Below are positions 14,160-26,339 of a stretch of 64,000 nt of DNA, in pieces. Position numbers and translations under genes: made by a program. Each line of letters opens with the position of its first letter. The first letter of the stretch is position 1. Source of the stretch: Mesorhabditis belari. Its lineage: Eukaryota > Nematoda > Chromadorea > Rhabditida > Rhabditidae. The notes under the pieces are model-generated. The model searched no databases, was not told the DNA's origin, and saw only the letters and a list, made by a program, of their open reading frames with translations. The stretch is taken from the NCBI GenBank assembly GCA_958450365.1, contig CAUEEP010000422.1, positions 186,001-250,000 on the forward strand, in the 5' to 3' direction.

Positions 14160-16215
14160 AGCTATTTAAATAGTTAAATAGCTAGCTAAATAGCTAAATA
14201 GTTATTTAAATAGCTAAATATCTATTTAAATAGCTTTTCTTTAGCTAAATAGCTCTATAAAATCACTTTTAATTAAAAATCAATAGCTTCTTTTAAATAG
14301 AAATGTAATAGGAAATAGAGAAGAGTTAGTGGAATGAAGAATTGAGGAGCTGAGAGAGAATGAGTCATGAAGGGATGTGTTGGAGTTGGATTTAAGAGAG
14401 AGAGAGGCAGAGGACTGTCCTTGTTGTGGAGTACTCGACTAGATACAAGACTAGATACAAGACAAGTCTCTCCCTCAATTCTTTAGCCTGCAATTGTTGA
14501 CCTGTGATTACCCAAGCCTGTCAGCTCAGTACAAATTTAAAGCTGAACGTCTTCAAATCTAGATCAAAGCAAATTCAAAGCTGATTCTCATTGATTCAAT
14601 TTATTATAAATCATAGACATTAGCTGAATATCTTTGTTTAAAGTGTATAGCTGTTTAAGCTGTAAGCTGTAAGCTGTAAGTTGTAAGCTGTAAGCTGTAA
14701 GCTGTAAGCTGTATAGCTGTTTAAGCTGTATAGCTGCTTAAACTCTATAACTGCTTAAACTCTATAGCTGTTTAAACGTTTGCTAGAATATTTTAATGTG
14801 AAATAAACGGGTTTTTAATAGAAAAACATTGAAAAACTAGGTTTAAGACTTAGAATAGAAAAGAATTATGAGAAAAAGAGGATAGACTATGCTATTGCAT
14901 TCTCTTTTCATTTCTGGATCAACAAATCGATTCCAGAATTTCGTTAGCAATGTTTACAGTGACTGAAAGTTTAATGTAAGTCAAAGTAGAAGTCAAAGTA
15001 GAAGTCAAAGTAGAAGTCAAAGTAGAAGTAGAAGCTAAAGACAAAGTAGAAGACAAAGTAGAAGTCAAAGCAGAAGTCAAAGACAAAGTAGAAGTTAAAG
15101 TAGAAGTCAAAGACAAGGTCAAAGTAGAAGTCAAAGTAGAAGTTAAAGTAGAAGTCAAAGTAGAAGTTAAAGTAGAAGTTAAAGTCAAAGTAGAAGTCAA
15201 GGTAGAAGTTAAAGACAAAGTCAAAGACAAAGTCAAAGACAAAGACAAGGTCAAAGACAAAGACAAGGTCAAAGTCAAAGACAAACTCAAAGTAGAAGTT
15301 AAAGTCAAACTCGAAGTCAAAGTCAAAGTCAGCAATGACCAAAAGTTTATTTGAATAAAAATAAGAATAAAATTGTTAAAAAAATGCAATTTGTTGAACA
15401 ATTTGCATAGAAAAAAAAAGACAAAAAAAGCTCTAGGGTAGACAAGAAAGGGGTGGGACCCCTAGAAAGGGCAGACAAAAAAAAAAGGTAAATCTTTCAC
15501 AGAAAATCGACATAAACGAGAAAAGAAATCAAAAAATAGAGAAGAAAACCGGGGGAGAACGGAGGAGAATGGAGGAGAACAGGTTGATTTGAACGATTTC
15601 TCTCTTAATTTCTCTCATTTTTCCCATTTTTCTCATTTTTCAGAGTGAAAATTGGGTTTTGAAGAAAAAGAAAACGCAAAAACTTGGCTCAATCAAATAA
15701 AACTTGAAATAATAAGGGAATAATAAGGGAATAATAAGGGAATAATAAGGGAATAATCAGGGAATAATCAGGGAATAATCAGGGAATAATAAGGGAATAA
15801 TCAGGGAATAATAAGGAAATTTCTCGTTCTAAGTAAGTAAGTAACCAAATAGGAACTAGAAAGGAACCAAATAGGAACTATAAAGGAACTAAAGAGGAAC
15901 TATAAAGGAACCAAATAGCAATTATTTTTTTTAAGTGTTTAAAAAGACAAAATTTCCATTTTTCATCAAGTTTTGCTTGCTAAATGGTGAAGAAATTATT
16001 GGTTTTTTTGGTTTTTTTGGTTTGTTGTTATTTAGAAAACATTGTTTCTTGGTCATTGTTAGTGAAAACACAAAAGAATGATAAAAGAATGATAAAAGAA
16101 TAATAAAAGATCGAAAAAATAGCAAAAGAACGGGAAAAAAGGGGGAAATAATGCAAAATAATGCAAAATAATGCAAAATAATGCAAAATAATCCAAAATA
16201 ATGCAAAATAATGAA
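14160..16215. repeat. Series of short tandem arrays
   Basis: 14160-14240: TAGCTAAATAGTTATTTAAA-type units. 14650-14775: GTAAGCT units then TATAGCTGTTTAAAC units. 14975-15335: AAAGTAGAAGTC 12-mers with AAAGACAAAGTC variants; the 160-codon minus-strand ORF over it is repeat-driven. 15710-15825: GGGAATAATAA units. 15848-15915: GGAACCAAATA and GGAACTATAAA units. 16147-16215: ATAATGCAAA units. The interval 14240-14650 shows nothing recognisable. Confidence 0.85.
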
Positions 16216-16247
16216 ATAAAAAACGGTAAATGAACGAGAAATGATGA

Positions 16248-16385
16248 TCAGAACCGGCTATTCATTCTAGAATCGTAAATACATAATTAGTGACGATTTG
16301 CAAAGGGATACCTGTCTGTGTTGAGAACTGGGGAAAGTGAATGGGTGGGAGCCGTGGAAACCGGGTCACTCCAACCCCTCCTTTC
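16248..16385 (-). CDS. Possible 3' exons of an unidentified gene
   Basis: A minus-strand open frame (about 16313-16385) encodes VDERRGWSDPVSTAP and ends at a donor (GACAG then GTATCC). A 45 bp intron with a GATTCTAG acceptor (16267-16311) leads in phase to a short last exon, MNSRF and stop at 16248. No family recognised and no clear upstream exon. Confidence 0.2.
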
Positions 16386-16499
16386 ATCCACTTGCTTTTT
16401 TTCCCTTGTTATCCTTTTATTCGTCTTTTTTTCTCATCTTTTCCCTACAGTTGAACACAATGATTCTTTTATGGGTTGGGACTAAAAAAACAAAAAATT

Positions 16500-16582
16500 G
16501 TCGCCACCGGGATTCGAACCCGCCACCTCTTGCTCACCCCTCGCCTACCAGCTCAACGCTTATCCAATGAGCTAGACTGACA
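16500..16582 (-). pseudogene. tRNA-like sequence with long variable region
   Basis: Minus strand: GTCAGTCTAGCTCATTGGAT then AAGCGTTGAGC, a long variable stretch, then GGCGGGTTCGAATCCCGGTG. The T-arm is very good and the D-arm is plausible. The anticodon stem is unclear, and the variable region would be unusually long, as in class II or nematode V-arm tRNAs. Working tRNA status is unproven. Confidence 0.45.
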
Positions 16583-16677
16583 GCTGTTCCCTGCCGCCAG
16601 GATGGGGTTTTATCCCATATTTCTTCTGCTTCTTTTCTTCTTCTTCTTTGTCTTTTCTATTTCTTCTTGCAAACCAA

Positions 16678-16752
16678 GGAGCTGATAGCTCATTGGTAAA
16701 GCGTCTATCTGGTAAGCGGAAGGTCGATGGTTCAATTCCTTTAGGTTCTTAA
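16678..16752 (+). pseudogene. tRNA-like sequence, possible Thr(GGT) anticodon
   Basis: GATAGCTCATTGGTAAAGCG is a good A-box, and a loop CTGGTAA could present anticodon GGT. T-arm GGTTCAATTCC is imperfectly paired and the acceptor stem is weak, so a decayed copy is more likely than a working gene. Confidence 0.35.
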
Positions 16753-16794
16753 TTTTGCTATTGATTTTGCTATACTTTATTACTCAATGCTTTA

Positions 16795-17247
16795 CTGACT
16801 AGGGAAAGGCACGAACTTCCAGTGAACTTTCTTTTCCGGACAACATTCATCTTACTAAATCGAGTATGGAAATTCATAATCTGAAATCAAAATCTGCCTA
16901 GTGGATAGTGGAACGTTCTCTCGTTAGTCAGACAAAGGTTCGGTCTGAAATCAAAAACAAATCAAAATCTGCCAAATAAGCCTGCAAATGTGTACGAATT
17001 TAATTGAAATTTTGAGCACAATGAGGAATGAACGGGTAAAAACCTGCGGGACGAAAAACGGGGATCAAAAACCAATAGCTGAACACCAAACCTCCGTCTT
17101 ACGAACGAGAGAATGTTTCACTATGCACTAGGCAGATTTTGCTTAAAGATTATGAATCTCCATACTCGATTTAGTAAGATGAAAATGTGGTTTGAAAGAA
17201 AAAGAAAAAAAAGAAAGCTGACTGAAAGTTCGTGCCTTTCTCTAGTT
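16795..17247. mobile_element. Long-arm foldback element
   Basis: Inverted arms of about 100-150 bp: left GACTAGGGAAAGGCACGAAC, ATCTTACTAAATCGAGTATG and TCTGCCTAGTG; right the inverse, CACTAGGCAGA, CATACTCGATTTAGTAAGAT and GTTCGTGCCTTTCTCTAGTT. The loop of about 180 bp has no ORF. Confidence 0.8.
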
Positions 17248-17249
17248 AG

Positions 17250-17825
17250 CTTTTGGAGTTTAATCGTTGATCAAAAGCGAATCTAAGCAAAGAAATATTC
17301 TTAAAAAGGAGTTAACAAGTTCTAGAAAAGAGAAATTTCGACAAAATTACTTAAAAAAGAAAAAAAACAAGAAAAAAACAGTAAAAACAGTAAAAACAAG
17401 CAAAAACAATAAACAATTTCTTCGACAAGCCAGGTAAAACTGACCGAAAAAAAAGAAATACTGAAATTTAGAGAGAGAATTTTTGTGGAAATGAAAGAAG
17501 AAAGGGATTGGGGGGAAATATTGAGAGAAATGGAGAGGATTTGAATGGGAAATGGAAACGAAAACGGGTGAAAAAGACCTGTCCATGCTGAAAAGCCTAT
17601 AAAGAATCGATTCACACACTCACATACTAGCTGATCGACGATTCATGATCATTTACGAATCGAATGTAAACTTTTGATCATAGATTCTCGGGCTATGGAA
17701 CTATTAGATTAACTATAGAACTATTAGATTAACTATAGAACTATTAGATTAACTATGGAACTATTAAATTTCTAAAGCTGAATCCTCAAGGTTTAAATCC
17801 CTTATCGGATCTGATCTGAATAAAC
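17250..17825. other. Spacer with no clear gene
   Basis: AT-rich sequence with a short plus-strand coding-like frame near 17410-17540 (REREFLW-like, then MKEERDWGEILREMERI and stop) that lacks a clear start or splice context, and three copies of ATTAGATTAACTATAGAACT at about 17700-17765. No supported gene. Confidence 0.5.
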
Positions 17826-18063
17826 AGTAATAGTATCCCCTCGTACAGTCGGGTAGTTGTAAAAGTTTTTTCGTACTTCATGTTTTTTAAAGCGCCTCCC
17901 AAAAACCATACTTTCAAGCGTCTTTGATATCAAAAAATAACCTTGAACTTCAGCTATTTTTCGATACCTAAGCGCGCATTATAGCATAAACGAGTATCAA
18001 GAAAAATGCGTTCAAAGCTAGACAACGCAACGCCCGCACCGTCATTATAGGGATGGGGTACAG
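17826..18063. mobile_element. MITE family A, inverted complete copy
   Basis: Reverse-complement relative of 9879-10130: begins AATAGTATCCCCTCGTACAG and ends TGACGGTGCGGGCG-related sequence in reverse, with GGGATGGGGTAC at the edge. No coding capacity. Confidence 0.7.
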
Positions 18064-18227
18064 TTGGTTAAGTTGAATTTATGCGAACAGGTGTGAACGG
18101 ATTCAAAAAAATGAAGTGAAAGGAGCCGAAAAGTAAACGAAAGAAAACGAAAGAAAACGAAAGAAAACGAAATAAAACCATATTAGAATTTTAAACACTA
18201 AACTATCGGCAAACAATATAAAAAAGA

Positions 18228-19128
18228 GGGAGCGAATGAAGGAAAATGAAGGAAAATGAAGGAATGAATGAAGGAAAACGAAGGAAAACGAAGGAAAATG
18301 AAGGAGGATGAAGGAATGAATGAAGGAAAACGAAGGAAAATGAAGGAAAACGAAGGAGAATGAAGGAAAATGAAGGAAAACGAAGGAAAATGAAGGAAAA
18401 CGAAGGAAAACGAAGGAAAATGAAGGAAAACGAAGGAAAACGAAGGAAAACGAAGGAAAATGAAGGAAAACGAAGGAAAACGAAGGAGAATGAAGGAAAA
18501 TGAAGGAAAACGAAGGAAAATGAAGGAGAATGAAGGAATGAATGAAGGAAAATGAAGGAAAACGAAGGAAAATGAAGGAAAACGAAGGAAAACGAAGGAA
18601 AATGAAGGAAAACGAAGGAAAACGAAGGAAAACGAAGGAAAATGAAGGAAAACGAAGGAAAACGAAGGAAAACGAAGGAAAATGAAGGAAAACGAAGGAA
18701 AACGAAGGAAAATGAAGGAAAACGAAGGAAAACGAAGGAAAACGAAGGAAAACGAAGGAAAACGAAGGAAAATGAAGGAAAACGAAGGAAAACGAAGGAA
18801 AACGAAGGAAAATGAAGGAAAACGAAGGAAAACGAAGGAAAACGAAGGAAAATGAAGGAAAACGAAGGAAAACGAAGGAAAACGAAGGAAAATGAAGGAA
18901 AATGAAGGAAAATGAAGGAAAACGAAGGAAAATGAAGGAAAATGAAGGAAAACGAAGGAAAATGAAGGAAAATGAAGGAAAATGAAGGAAAACGAAGGAA
19001 AATGAAGGAAAATGAAGGAAAACGAAGGAAAATGAAGGAAAATGAAGGAAAATGAAGGAAAACGAAGGAAAATGAAGGAAAATGAAGGAAAACGAAGGAA
19101 AATGAAGGAAAATGAATGAAAATGAATG
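18228..19128. repeat. GAAGGAAAAC/T decamer satellite
   Basis: About 90 units of a 10 bp repeat whose last base varies between C and T. A 10 bp period with no stop in any frame makes all three minus-strand frames open for over 320 codons of FPSFSF-type repeats; these are not genes. The flank 19130-19460 contains no recognised gene. Confidence 0.95.
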
Positions 19129-19464
19129 AAAAAAATGAAAAGAACGGCGAAAGGGGAATTCTTGTGCGGGGTACGGTATCGCATCCACGCTTTAGAAAGC
19201 GCGCTGCGCCGTTTCCCTTAAAACCGCACGTCAATAGGAACCAATGCTGTAATTCCCCAAGCATTTGCTTCGAGAGTCATTGAACCGAGAAAAACATTTG
19301 AGGTTTAAAGAAGCTCAAAATAACTTTGGCGAATGATTTCTTAGAAAGCATCGGTTTAAAGAAGCATCGTTTTGCTTGACATTGAACCTGTTCACTCTCA
19401 GCTTCACCTCATTGAAACCTCAGAAATTTCCCAATCAAATGTTAGACTCAAAGTGATCGTGATG

Positions 19465-19466
19465 AC

Positions 19467-19497
<31 letters not shown>

Positions 19498-19940
19498 TCA
19501 ATGGTTAGCGCGAAGAATAGCAATCAGAATTTCTTCTTAAAAACATAAACACACTCTTTCTAGTGCACTAAATGCTTCATTCTTGTTTACTACTGTTTAC
19601 TGATGTTTACTACTGTTCACTGCTCTGATGTCGGGAAGAAACAGTGCTTTTTAAGCCACAGGAATGCTCACCAAAGCCCAGCAAAGCCCAGTAAAGCCCA
19701 GCAAAGCCCAGTAAAGCCCAGTAAAGCCCAGTAAAGCCCAGCAAAGCCCACCAAAGCCCACCAAAGCCCAGTAAAGCCCAGTAAAGCCCAGTAAAGCCCA
19801 GCAAAGCCCACCAAAGCCCACCAAAGCCCAGTAAAGCCCAGTAAAGCTCAGTAAAGCTCAGTAAAGCCCAGTAAAGCCCAGTAAAGCTCAGTAAAGCCCA
19901 GTAAAGCCTAGTAAAGCCCATCAAAGCCCAGCAAAGCCCC
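19465..19940. repeat. ATTG array and AAAGCCCAGT decamer array
   Basis: 19465-19497 is (ATTG)n. 19660-19940 is a decamer array of AAAGCCCAGT, AAAGCCCAGC and AAAGCCCACC. A short TTTACT array follows at 20020-20070. 20075-20700 shows no supported gene. Confidence 0.9.
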
Positions 19941-20700
19941 AGAGTACTCTGGCTTGATACAATTTTTGTATTTTTGCAATCTTTAGAACTTAAGCAACTG
20001 CTGTAAACATTAAATTACTTTAGTTTACTGTAGTTTACTTTAGTTTACTTTAGTTTACTTTAGTTTACTGTTGCTAGTTAAATGAAATATCCAAATCAGA
20101 TAAAGTTTAAACATGAACAAACCAAGAAAAGCAAAAATAAACAATCAAAACAAGCAAAACAAGGAAGAAAAGTTCAACAAAACAGTTCAATAGTCTTTTC
20201 TAGGGGAAAGAACGCGAGATTTTTAAGAGAAAAAGCTAGTCTTCTTTCTTTTTCTTTCTTCTTTCGATGAGAAAACAAAGACCTCAGCGTCTCAGGAAGC
20301 CTCAGTTTAAGAAAGAGACAAAAGACAAATCGAGTTGCACAAACGGTGATGCTTCTCAGTGCTTCTCAGTCTTTCAGTCTTTCAGTCAACCCTGTCTTCC
20401 CTGTGACATCCAATATGTACAGATCTGCTATCTTTAGATTATTGAAGGCCTGGGGGCTGAAAATAGTACTGGACATCGTTCAGAACATTGCTCTAAGGTT
20501 AAAAGCTAGTGCAAGATAGCTAAATGCGAGGTAAATCATTTGTAGAATTTGATGCTGATTCCGAATATGGGGTTTGTTTTTATCAAATGACAATCTATCA
20601 GGAGTTATAGGTGTTTGTCTGGTTATTTTGTTAGTTTTGAAAATACGATCTTTGCGGTCCCATTTGAGTCTTAATGCCCTTCTGTCGTCCCTCTCTTGAT

Positions 20701-20770
20701 GCAGTCATGGCCGAGTGGTAAACGCCTCGTCTCTAGAGCGAGACCTCTCAGGTTCGACCCCGGGTGCCGA
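20701..20770 (+). pseudogene. tRNA-like sequence with a CTA anticodon loop
   Basis: GCAGTCATGGCCGAGTGGTA matches the 5' part of Ser/Leu tRNAs. A 5 bp stem (CTCGT/GCGAG) closes the 7-base loop CTCTAGA, which would present anticodon CTA, complementary to the UAG stop codon. The T-arm CAGGTTCGACCCCGG has one mismatch. The acceptor strands pair poorly, so this is probably a decayed copy. Confidence 0.4.
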
Positions 20771-20984
20771 TTTTTCTTTTGCTTTTTTCAAGAACTGATT
20801 AGTGTTCTTTGTTCAAGCTGACATCTGGCAATCGCCTTCAATCTGGCACATCACCATCGCCAAATATAAAGCTCTAGAGAATTTTGATTAATCAATCAAT
20901 TTCAGCAATCAATTCAATCAATCAACTATCCAATTCCGAATAAATTAACAAAAAACAATTAGTACAAGTTATAGAATAGTTAGC

Positions 20985-21205
20985 TAAACAGTTAGAGTTA
21001 GGTAAACTGTTAGAATTAGGTAAACTGTTAGAGTAAGCTAACCTGTTAGAGTAAGCTAAACTGTTAGAGTTAGGTAAACTGTTAGAGTAAGCTAACCTGT
21101 TAGAGTTAGCTAACCTGTTAGAGCTAGCTAACCTGTTAGAGTTAGCTAAACAGTTAGACTTAGCTAAACTGTTAGAGTTAGCTAACCTGTTAGAGTTAGC
21201 TCAAT
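20985..21205. repeat. TAGAGTTAGCTAAACTGT satellite
   Basis: 18 bp unit with AACCTGT and TAGGTAA variants, about 12 copies. Confidence 0.9.
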
Positions 21206-22145
21206 ATCCAACAATGAAGCACTCGTCTGTCCGCCAGAAAGTTACGTTTACAATTTCGACCTTAAACTGCACAAAATTGTGCCTTAAAACGTAAAATTGG
21301 TGACAAAGTGTACGAGAAAATGCAAAAACATAAGCGAGGTCGATTTCGGAAGAAGAAACGAAACTTTTCCCAAGGATTACACAGTGTTTTCGAAAAGACA
21401 ACCACCCTGACAACAAAAAGACAACCACCCTGACCATCAAACAAGAAATTTAAAGATAATCCGACAGATTACAAATTACAAATTGTAAATTACAAATTAC
21501 AAATTACAAATTGCACTTAGACATTGAAAAAAAGAACCCTTAAAACTTTAAGAATTTAAGAATTTAAGAATTTAATCAAAATTCTAATTTAATCAATTTA
21601 ATCAAAATTTGTAAGAAAAGAACGCAAATTTTACGATTTTTCTGATAAAAGAAAAGGCGTGGCTGAGAAATTGGCTTATCAGAAACCTTTTAAAGAAAAG
21701 AAATTGACTGAAAAACTTTGCAAAAAGTGCCAAATTTGAAGCTAACTTTTAAAAATTACAAAACATTACCCAAATTCAAGTTTTTTTCAACAAAAATTGA
21801 TCAAAGTCAAGTTTTTTTTCAACAAAAATTCCCCAAATTCAAGTTTTTTTTAGCAAAAATTGGTCAAATTCAAGTGTTTTTCAGCAAAAATTGCAAAAAT
21901 TGCAAATTTTTAAGACTTTTTCCTGAGGACTCTTATCAAAAATCGTTTAAATCTTTACAAAATGATGAGTCATCTTTTTTGCAAACTCAAACATCAAACA
22001 AAAATTCAGGAAACTTTGTGTTTAAACGTGTCCTTTGTGTTTAAACATAGAAATAAACCCTTTCTAGTGAACTGAATTTTGTTTTTTTTTCGTTTTTTCG
22101 AATTCATTTTGTCGACTAGCCAAGAACCTTGCATCAGAGAATAAA
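21206..22145. other. Spacer with decayed coding-like frames
   Basis: At 21206-21290 and 21275-21440 two plus-strand frames read like protein (NNEALVCPPESYVYNFDL; KIGDKVYEKMQKHKRGRFRK) but are out of frame with each other and end in stops. The second has the GDKVY word common in retrotransposon integrase C-termini, so a retroelement relic is possible but unproven. 21770-21910 is a short array of CAAATTCAAGTTTTTTT. Nothing else is supported. Confidence 0.3.
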
Positions 22146-22149
22146 ATCG

Positions 22150-23835
22150 ATTTTTGCAATCGAAAAAATTCAAAATCTAATCAATACCAGTTTTTATATG
22201 ACATCCAACTAAGAAACAGCCAAAGTTTCATTAAAATCTGTCTACTCAAAAAAGAGTTAATAGGGGGGACAGGTTCGAGACCATTTCTGACAAAACTAAA
22301 AACAAAGAAAGTCAAAATCTAATCAATTCCAATTTTTGTGTGCTATCCAACTAAGAAACAGCCAAAGTTTCATTAAAATCTGATTACTCAGAAAAGAGTT
22401 AATAGGGGGGACAGGTTCCGGGCTATTCGGTTCAAAACTAAAAACAAAAGAATTCAAAATCTAATCAATACCAATTTTTATATGACATCCAACTAAGTAA
22501 TAGCCAAAGTTTCATCAAAATCTGATTACTCAAAAAAGAGTTAATAGAGGGAACAGGTTCGAGACCATTTCTTCCCAAACCAAAAACAAAGAAAGTCAAA
22601 ATCTAATCAATTCCAATTTTTATATGACATCCAACTAAGTAATAGCCCAAGTTTCATTAAAATCTGATTACTCAGAAAAGAGTTAATAGGGGGGACAGGT
22701 TCCGGGCTATTCGGTTCAAAACCAAAAACAAAAGAATTCAAAATCTAATCAATACCAATTTTTATATGACATCCAACTAAGTAATAGCCAAAGTTTCATT
22801 AAAATCTGTCTACTCAAAAAAGAGTTAATAGGGGGGACAGGTTCGAGACCATTTCTGACAAAACTAAAAACAAAGAAAGTCAAAATCTAATCAATTCCAA
22901 TTTTTATATGACATCCAACTAAGAAATAGCCCAAGTTTCATTAAAATCTATTCACTCAGAAGAAAGTTAATAGGGTGAACAGATTCGAGACCATTTCTTC
23001 CATGTGAAACTTTACCATGTGAATTTTGGACCAAATAGCCCGGAATCTGTTCCCTCTAACTTTTTTTCACGTAAACAGATTTTAATGAAACTTTGACTGT
23101 TTCTTAGTTGGATATCATGTAAAAATTAGCATTAATCAGATTTTTAATTCTTTTGTTTTTAGTTTTGTCAGAAATGATCTCGAACCTGTCCCTCCTATTA
23201 ACTCTTTTTTGAGTAAACAGATCTTCATGAAACTTTGGCTGTTTCTTAGTTGGATATCATGTAAAAATTAGCATTAATCAGATTTTGAATTCTTTTGTTT
23301 TTAGTTTTGTCAGAAATGATCTCGAACCTGTCCCCCCTATTAACTCTTTTTTGAGTAAACAGATCTTCATGAAACTTTGGCTGTTTCTTAGTTGGATATC
23401 ATGTAAAAATTAGCATTAATCAGATTTTGAATTCTTTTGTTTTTAGTTTAGGAAGAAATGGTCTCGAACCTGTCCCTCCTATTAACTCTTTTTTGAGTAA
23501 TCAAATTTTAATGAAACTTTGACTGTTTCTTAGTTGGATGTCATATAAAAATTGACATTGATTAGATTTTGAATTCTTTTGTTTTTAGTTTTGTCAGAGA
23601 TGATCTCGAACCTGTCCCCCCTATTAACTCTTTTTTGAGTAAACAGATCTTCATGAAACTTTGGCTGTTTCTTAGTTGGATATCATGTAAAAATTAGCAT
23701 TAATCAGATTTTTAATTCTTTTGTTTTTAGTTTAGGAAGAAATGGTCTCGAACCTGTCCCTCCTATTAACTCTTTTCTGAGTAAACAGATTTTGATGAAA
23801 TTTTGGTTTCTTCTTAGTTGGATGTCATATTATTA
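22150..23835. repeat. 142 bp satellite in a head-to-head inverted array
   Basis: Six direct copies start at about 22171, 22313, 22455, 22597, 22739 and 22881, an exact 142 bp spacing. After a junction near 23000-23040 the array continues as five to six copies in the opposite orientation up to 23835. Each unit carries TCTAATCAATnCCA, CATCCAACTAAG, AAAGAGTTAATAGGGGGGAC and GGTTCGAGACC. No ORF is conserved between units. Confidence 0.95.
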
Positions 23836-24644
23836 TTTAGAGTATTAGTTTTTTATATATGAAAAACAGGAACAGCTTTAGTAAAATAAGGAGGCTTTTC
23901 ACGAAAGAATTCTCTCTTTTTCGACTAAACCACGAGAATCGTTTCTCTTTTTCGTTGCCAAGACTACCCCGGAGTCCAGAAACTCGTTTTGGATTTGAAA
24001 ATCTTTCTGGATCTTTCTGGATCTTTATAACATCATGTTTTTTACTATAACATCATCATTTACTTATAGCGAGAGCTTTCTGGTAATGAAACCGATTGCC
24101 AAATCTAGAGCAGTGTGCCACAAAGCGTGCCACAAAGCGTTAATCTTTTAGTAAAGCCGATTAGCGTTAATTTTTTTGAGCTTAAATTTAGCTATTCATT
24201 ATTTAAGTATATCAAAACTGAAAAAAAAGACAAAACTAGAAAACTAGACAAAACATAACTAGAGCCATCGAATAGGTGAATGAAATGGAAAGAGGTAGAG
24301 CTGGAAAAGGGTAGAGGTGGGAAAAGGTAGAGGCGGGAAAAGGTAGAGCTGGAAAGAGGTAGAGGTGGACAAAGGGGTGAGAATGGAAAGAGGAACAGCT
24401 AAAGGCTGTCAGTAAAGAGATTTAAGAGGGGAAAGACGAAGAGAGAAGGGTCAGTTGTGAGGGAATCCACTCACTCGAACCGCACTCTATTTGCACAGTC
24501 TGCGTCTCTATTGGTAGGGAAAAGGAAGCTAGGGTGCTAGGATCTCTTCAATCGCAATCTGTTCAATGCTATCCAGCTAATCCCAAAGAAGCAAGATGTA
24601 GGAACTCGAGTTTTGCATCTTTAGAATAGGCAAGTCTATGAATA
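23836..24644. other. Spacer with no supported gene
   Basis: Contains a GGGAAAAGGTAGAGG short array (24290-24375). A possible minus-strand splice donor follows GCGGTTCGA near 24465-24480, but the exon behind it is only about 35 bp and cannot be assigned. Confidence 0.4.
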
Positions 24645-25510
24645 ATGGATTTCTAGACTTCTAGACTTCTGGATTTCTGGATTTCTGGATTTCTGGACTT
24701 CTGGATTTCTGGATTTCTGGATTTCTGGCTTTCTGGATTTCTGGATTTCTGGATTTCTGGATTTCTGGATTTCTGGATTTCTGGATTTCTGGATTTCTGG
24801 ACTTCTGGATTTCTGGATTTCTGGATTTCTGGCTTTCTGGACTTCTAGATTTCTAGACTTCTAGACTACCAGACTTCTAGATTTCTAGACTTCTAGACTA
24901 CCAGACTTCTAGATTTCTAGACTTCTAGACTACCAGACTTCTAGACTACCAGACTTCTAGATTTCTAGACTTCTAGACTACCAGACTTCTAGATTTCTAG
25001 ACTTCTAGACTACCAGACTTCTAGATTTCTAGACTTCTAGACTACCAGACTTCTAGATTTCTAGACTTCTAGACTACCAGACTTCTAGATTTCTAGACTT
25101 CTAGACTACCAGACTTCTAGATTTCTAGACTTCTAGACTACCAGACTTCTAGATTTCTAGACTTCTAGACTACCAGACTTCTAGATTTCTAGACTTCTAG
25201 ACTACCAGACTTCTAGATTTCTAGACTTCTAGACTACCAGACTTCTAGATTTCTAGACTTCTAGACTACCAGACTTCTAGATTTCTAGACTTCTAGACTA
25301 CCAGACTTCTAGATTTCTAGACTTCTAGACTACCAGACTTCTAGATTTCTAGACTTCTAGACTACCAGACTTCTAGATTTCTAGACTTCTAGACTACCAG
25401 ACTTCTAGATTTCTAGACTTCTAGACTACCAGACTTCTAGACTACCAGACTTCTAGACTACCAGACTTCTACACTACCAGACTTCTAGACTTCTAGACTT
25501 CTAGACTTCA
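24645..25510. repeat. TCTGGATT octamer array and 32 bp satellite
   Basis: 24645-24840: octamer TCTGGATT with a few TCTGGACT and TCTGGCTT units. 24840-25495: 32 bp unit made of CTAGATTTCTAGACTT and CTAGACTACCAGACTT, about 20 near-identical copies. Confidence 0.95.
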
Positions 25511-25514
25511 AGCC

Positions 25515-25922
25515 TCCAAGCCTTCAAGCCTTCAGCCTTCAAGCCTTCTAGACTCCAGTCAATCCAATTAAGCAATCTAAACTAAAGCTTCTATCTAGAT
25601 TAAAGTACTCAGTGCGCTAGAATTGGTGTGTTTCTGCGAGCATAAGGCACAGGATTAAACAGCTCAATGTTTGAATGGTTTTTTGAAATGAATGAGAACG
25701 AAGAAAAAAAAGGAAAAATGACAATTTCCTTGAAAAGTCTTCAAAGTGTTGACGTAATTGTTTTCTTTTTTCCAAAAAATTCTAAGAGAACTCAAAATGG
25801 AACAGGTACTGGGGCTTTTCCTTTGAACCCAACAAATCACTCTTGAGAAAGGTTTTAAGGAGTTTAGAAGGGGTTTTAAACTAAAAGAAAGAACTGCGAG
25901 AGTTTCGTCTTTCAGATAGAAG

Positions 25923-25960
<38 letters not shown>

Positions 25961-26335
25961 CAACTAGCCTGGTTTTTTTACAGGCTTGAAATGATTTTAG
26001 TATTGGCTGGCTTGTTCTACTACAGAACCTGGTACCAGGCTCAAGCTCAAGCTCAAGCTCAGCTCAAGCAAAAGCTCAAGTCGATGTTTAAGAATCGAAC
26101 TTCATTGCAAAATGCAAAGCCAGACCCAAGTCCACACTTTCAGCAAAAGTCCTAAATCCAAGCTTGAACTTGTCGTACTTCTAAGCCTTCACTGGTTTAC
26201 AATTGGATCAAAACCAACTCCATAATAGATTTGGCTTTGTTCTTTGTGCTTTGGAAACGTAAACACACTCACAGGACGCTGGAGAGTTTTGAAAGAAAGT
26301 AGCGAAACAGAAAGAGCGAGAGAATTTGAGACTTG
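25515..26335. other. Spacer with no supported gene
   Basis: Contains a (TTTC)n run at 25922-25960 and a short AGCTCA run at 26040-26070. The minus-strand frame at 25664-25963 is not convincing as coding sequence. Confidence 0.5.
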
Positions 26336-26339
26336 CAAC

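Noticed and set aside
16500..16752. Working tRNA genes
   Set aside because: A-box and B-box words are good but acceptor and anticodon stems pair poorly; called tRNA-like instead.
18103..19264. Overlapping minus-strand ORFs of 328-361 codons with FPSFSF repeats
   Set aside because: A 10 bp repeat without stop codons opens all three frames at once; there is no start context or splice support.
24840..25495. Regular 32 bp repeat resembling a CRISPR array
   Set aside because: No unique spacers; repeats are contiguous, and the context is eukaryotic.
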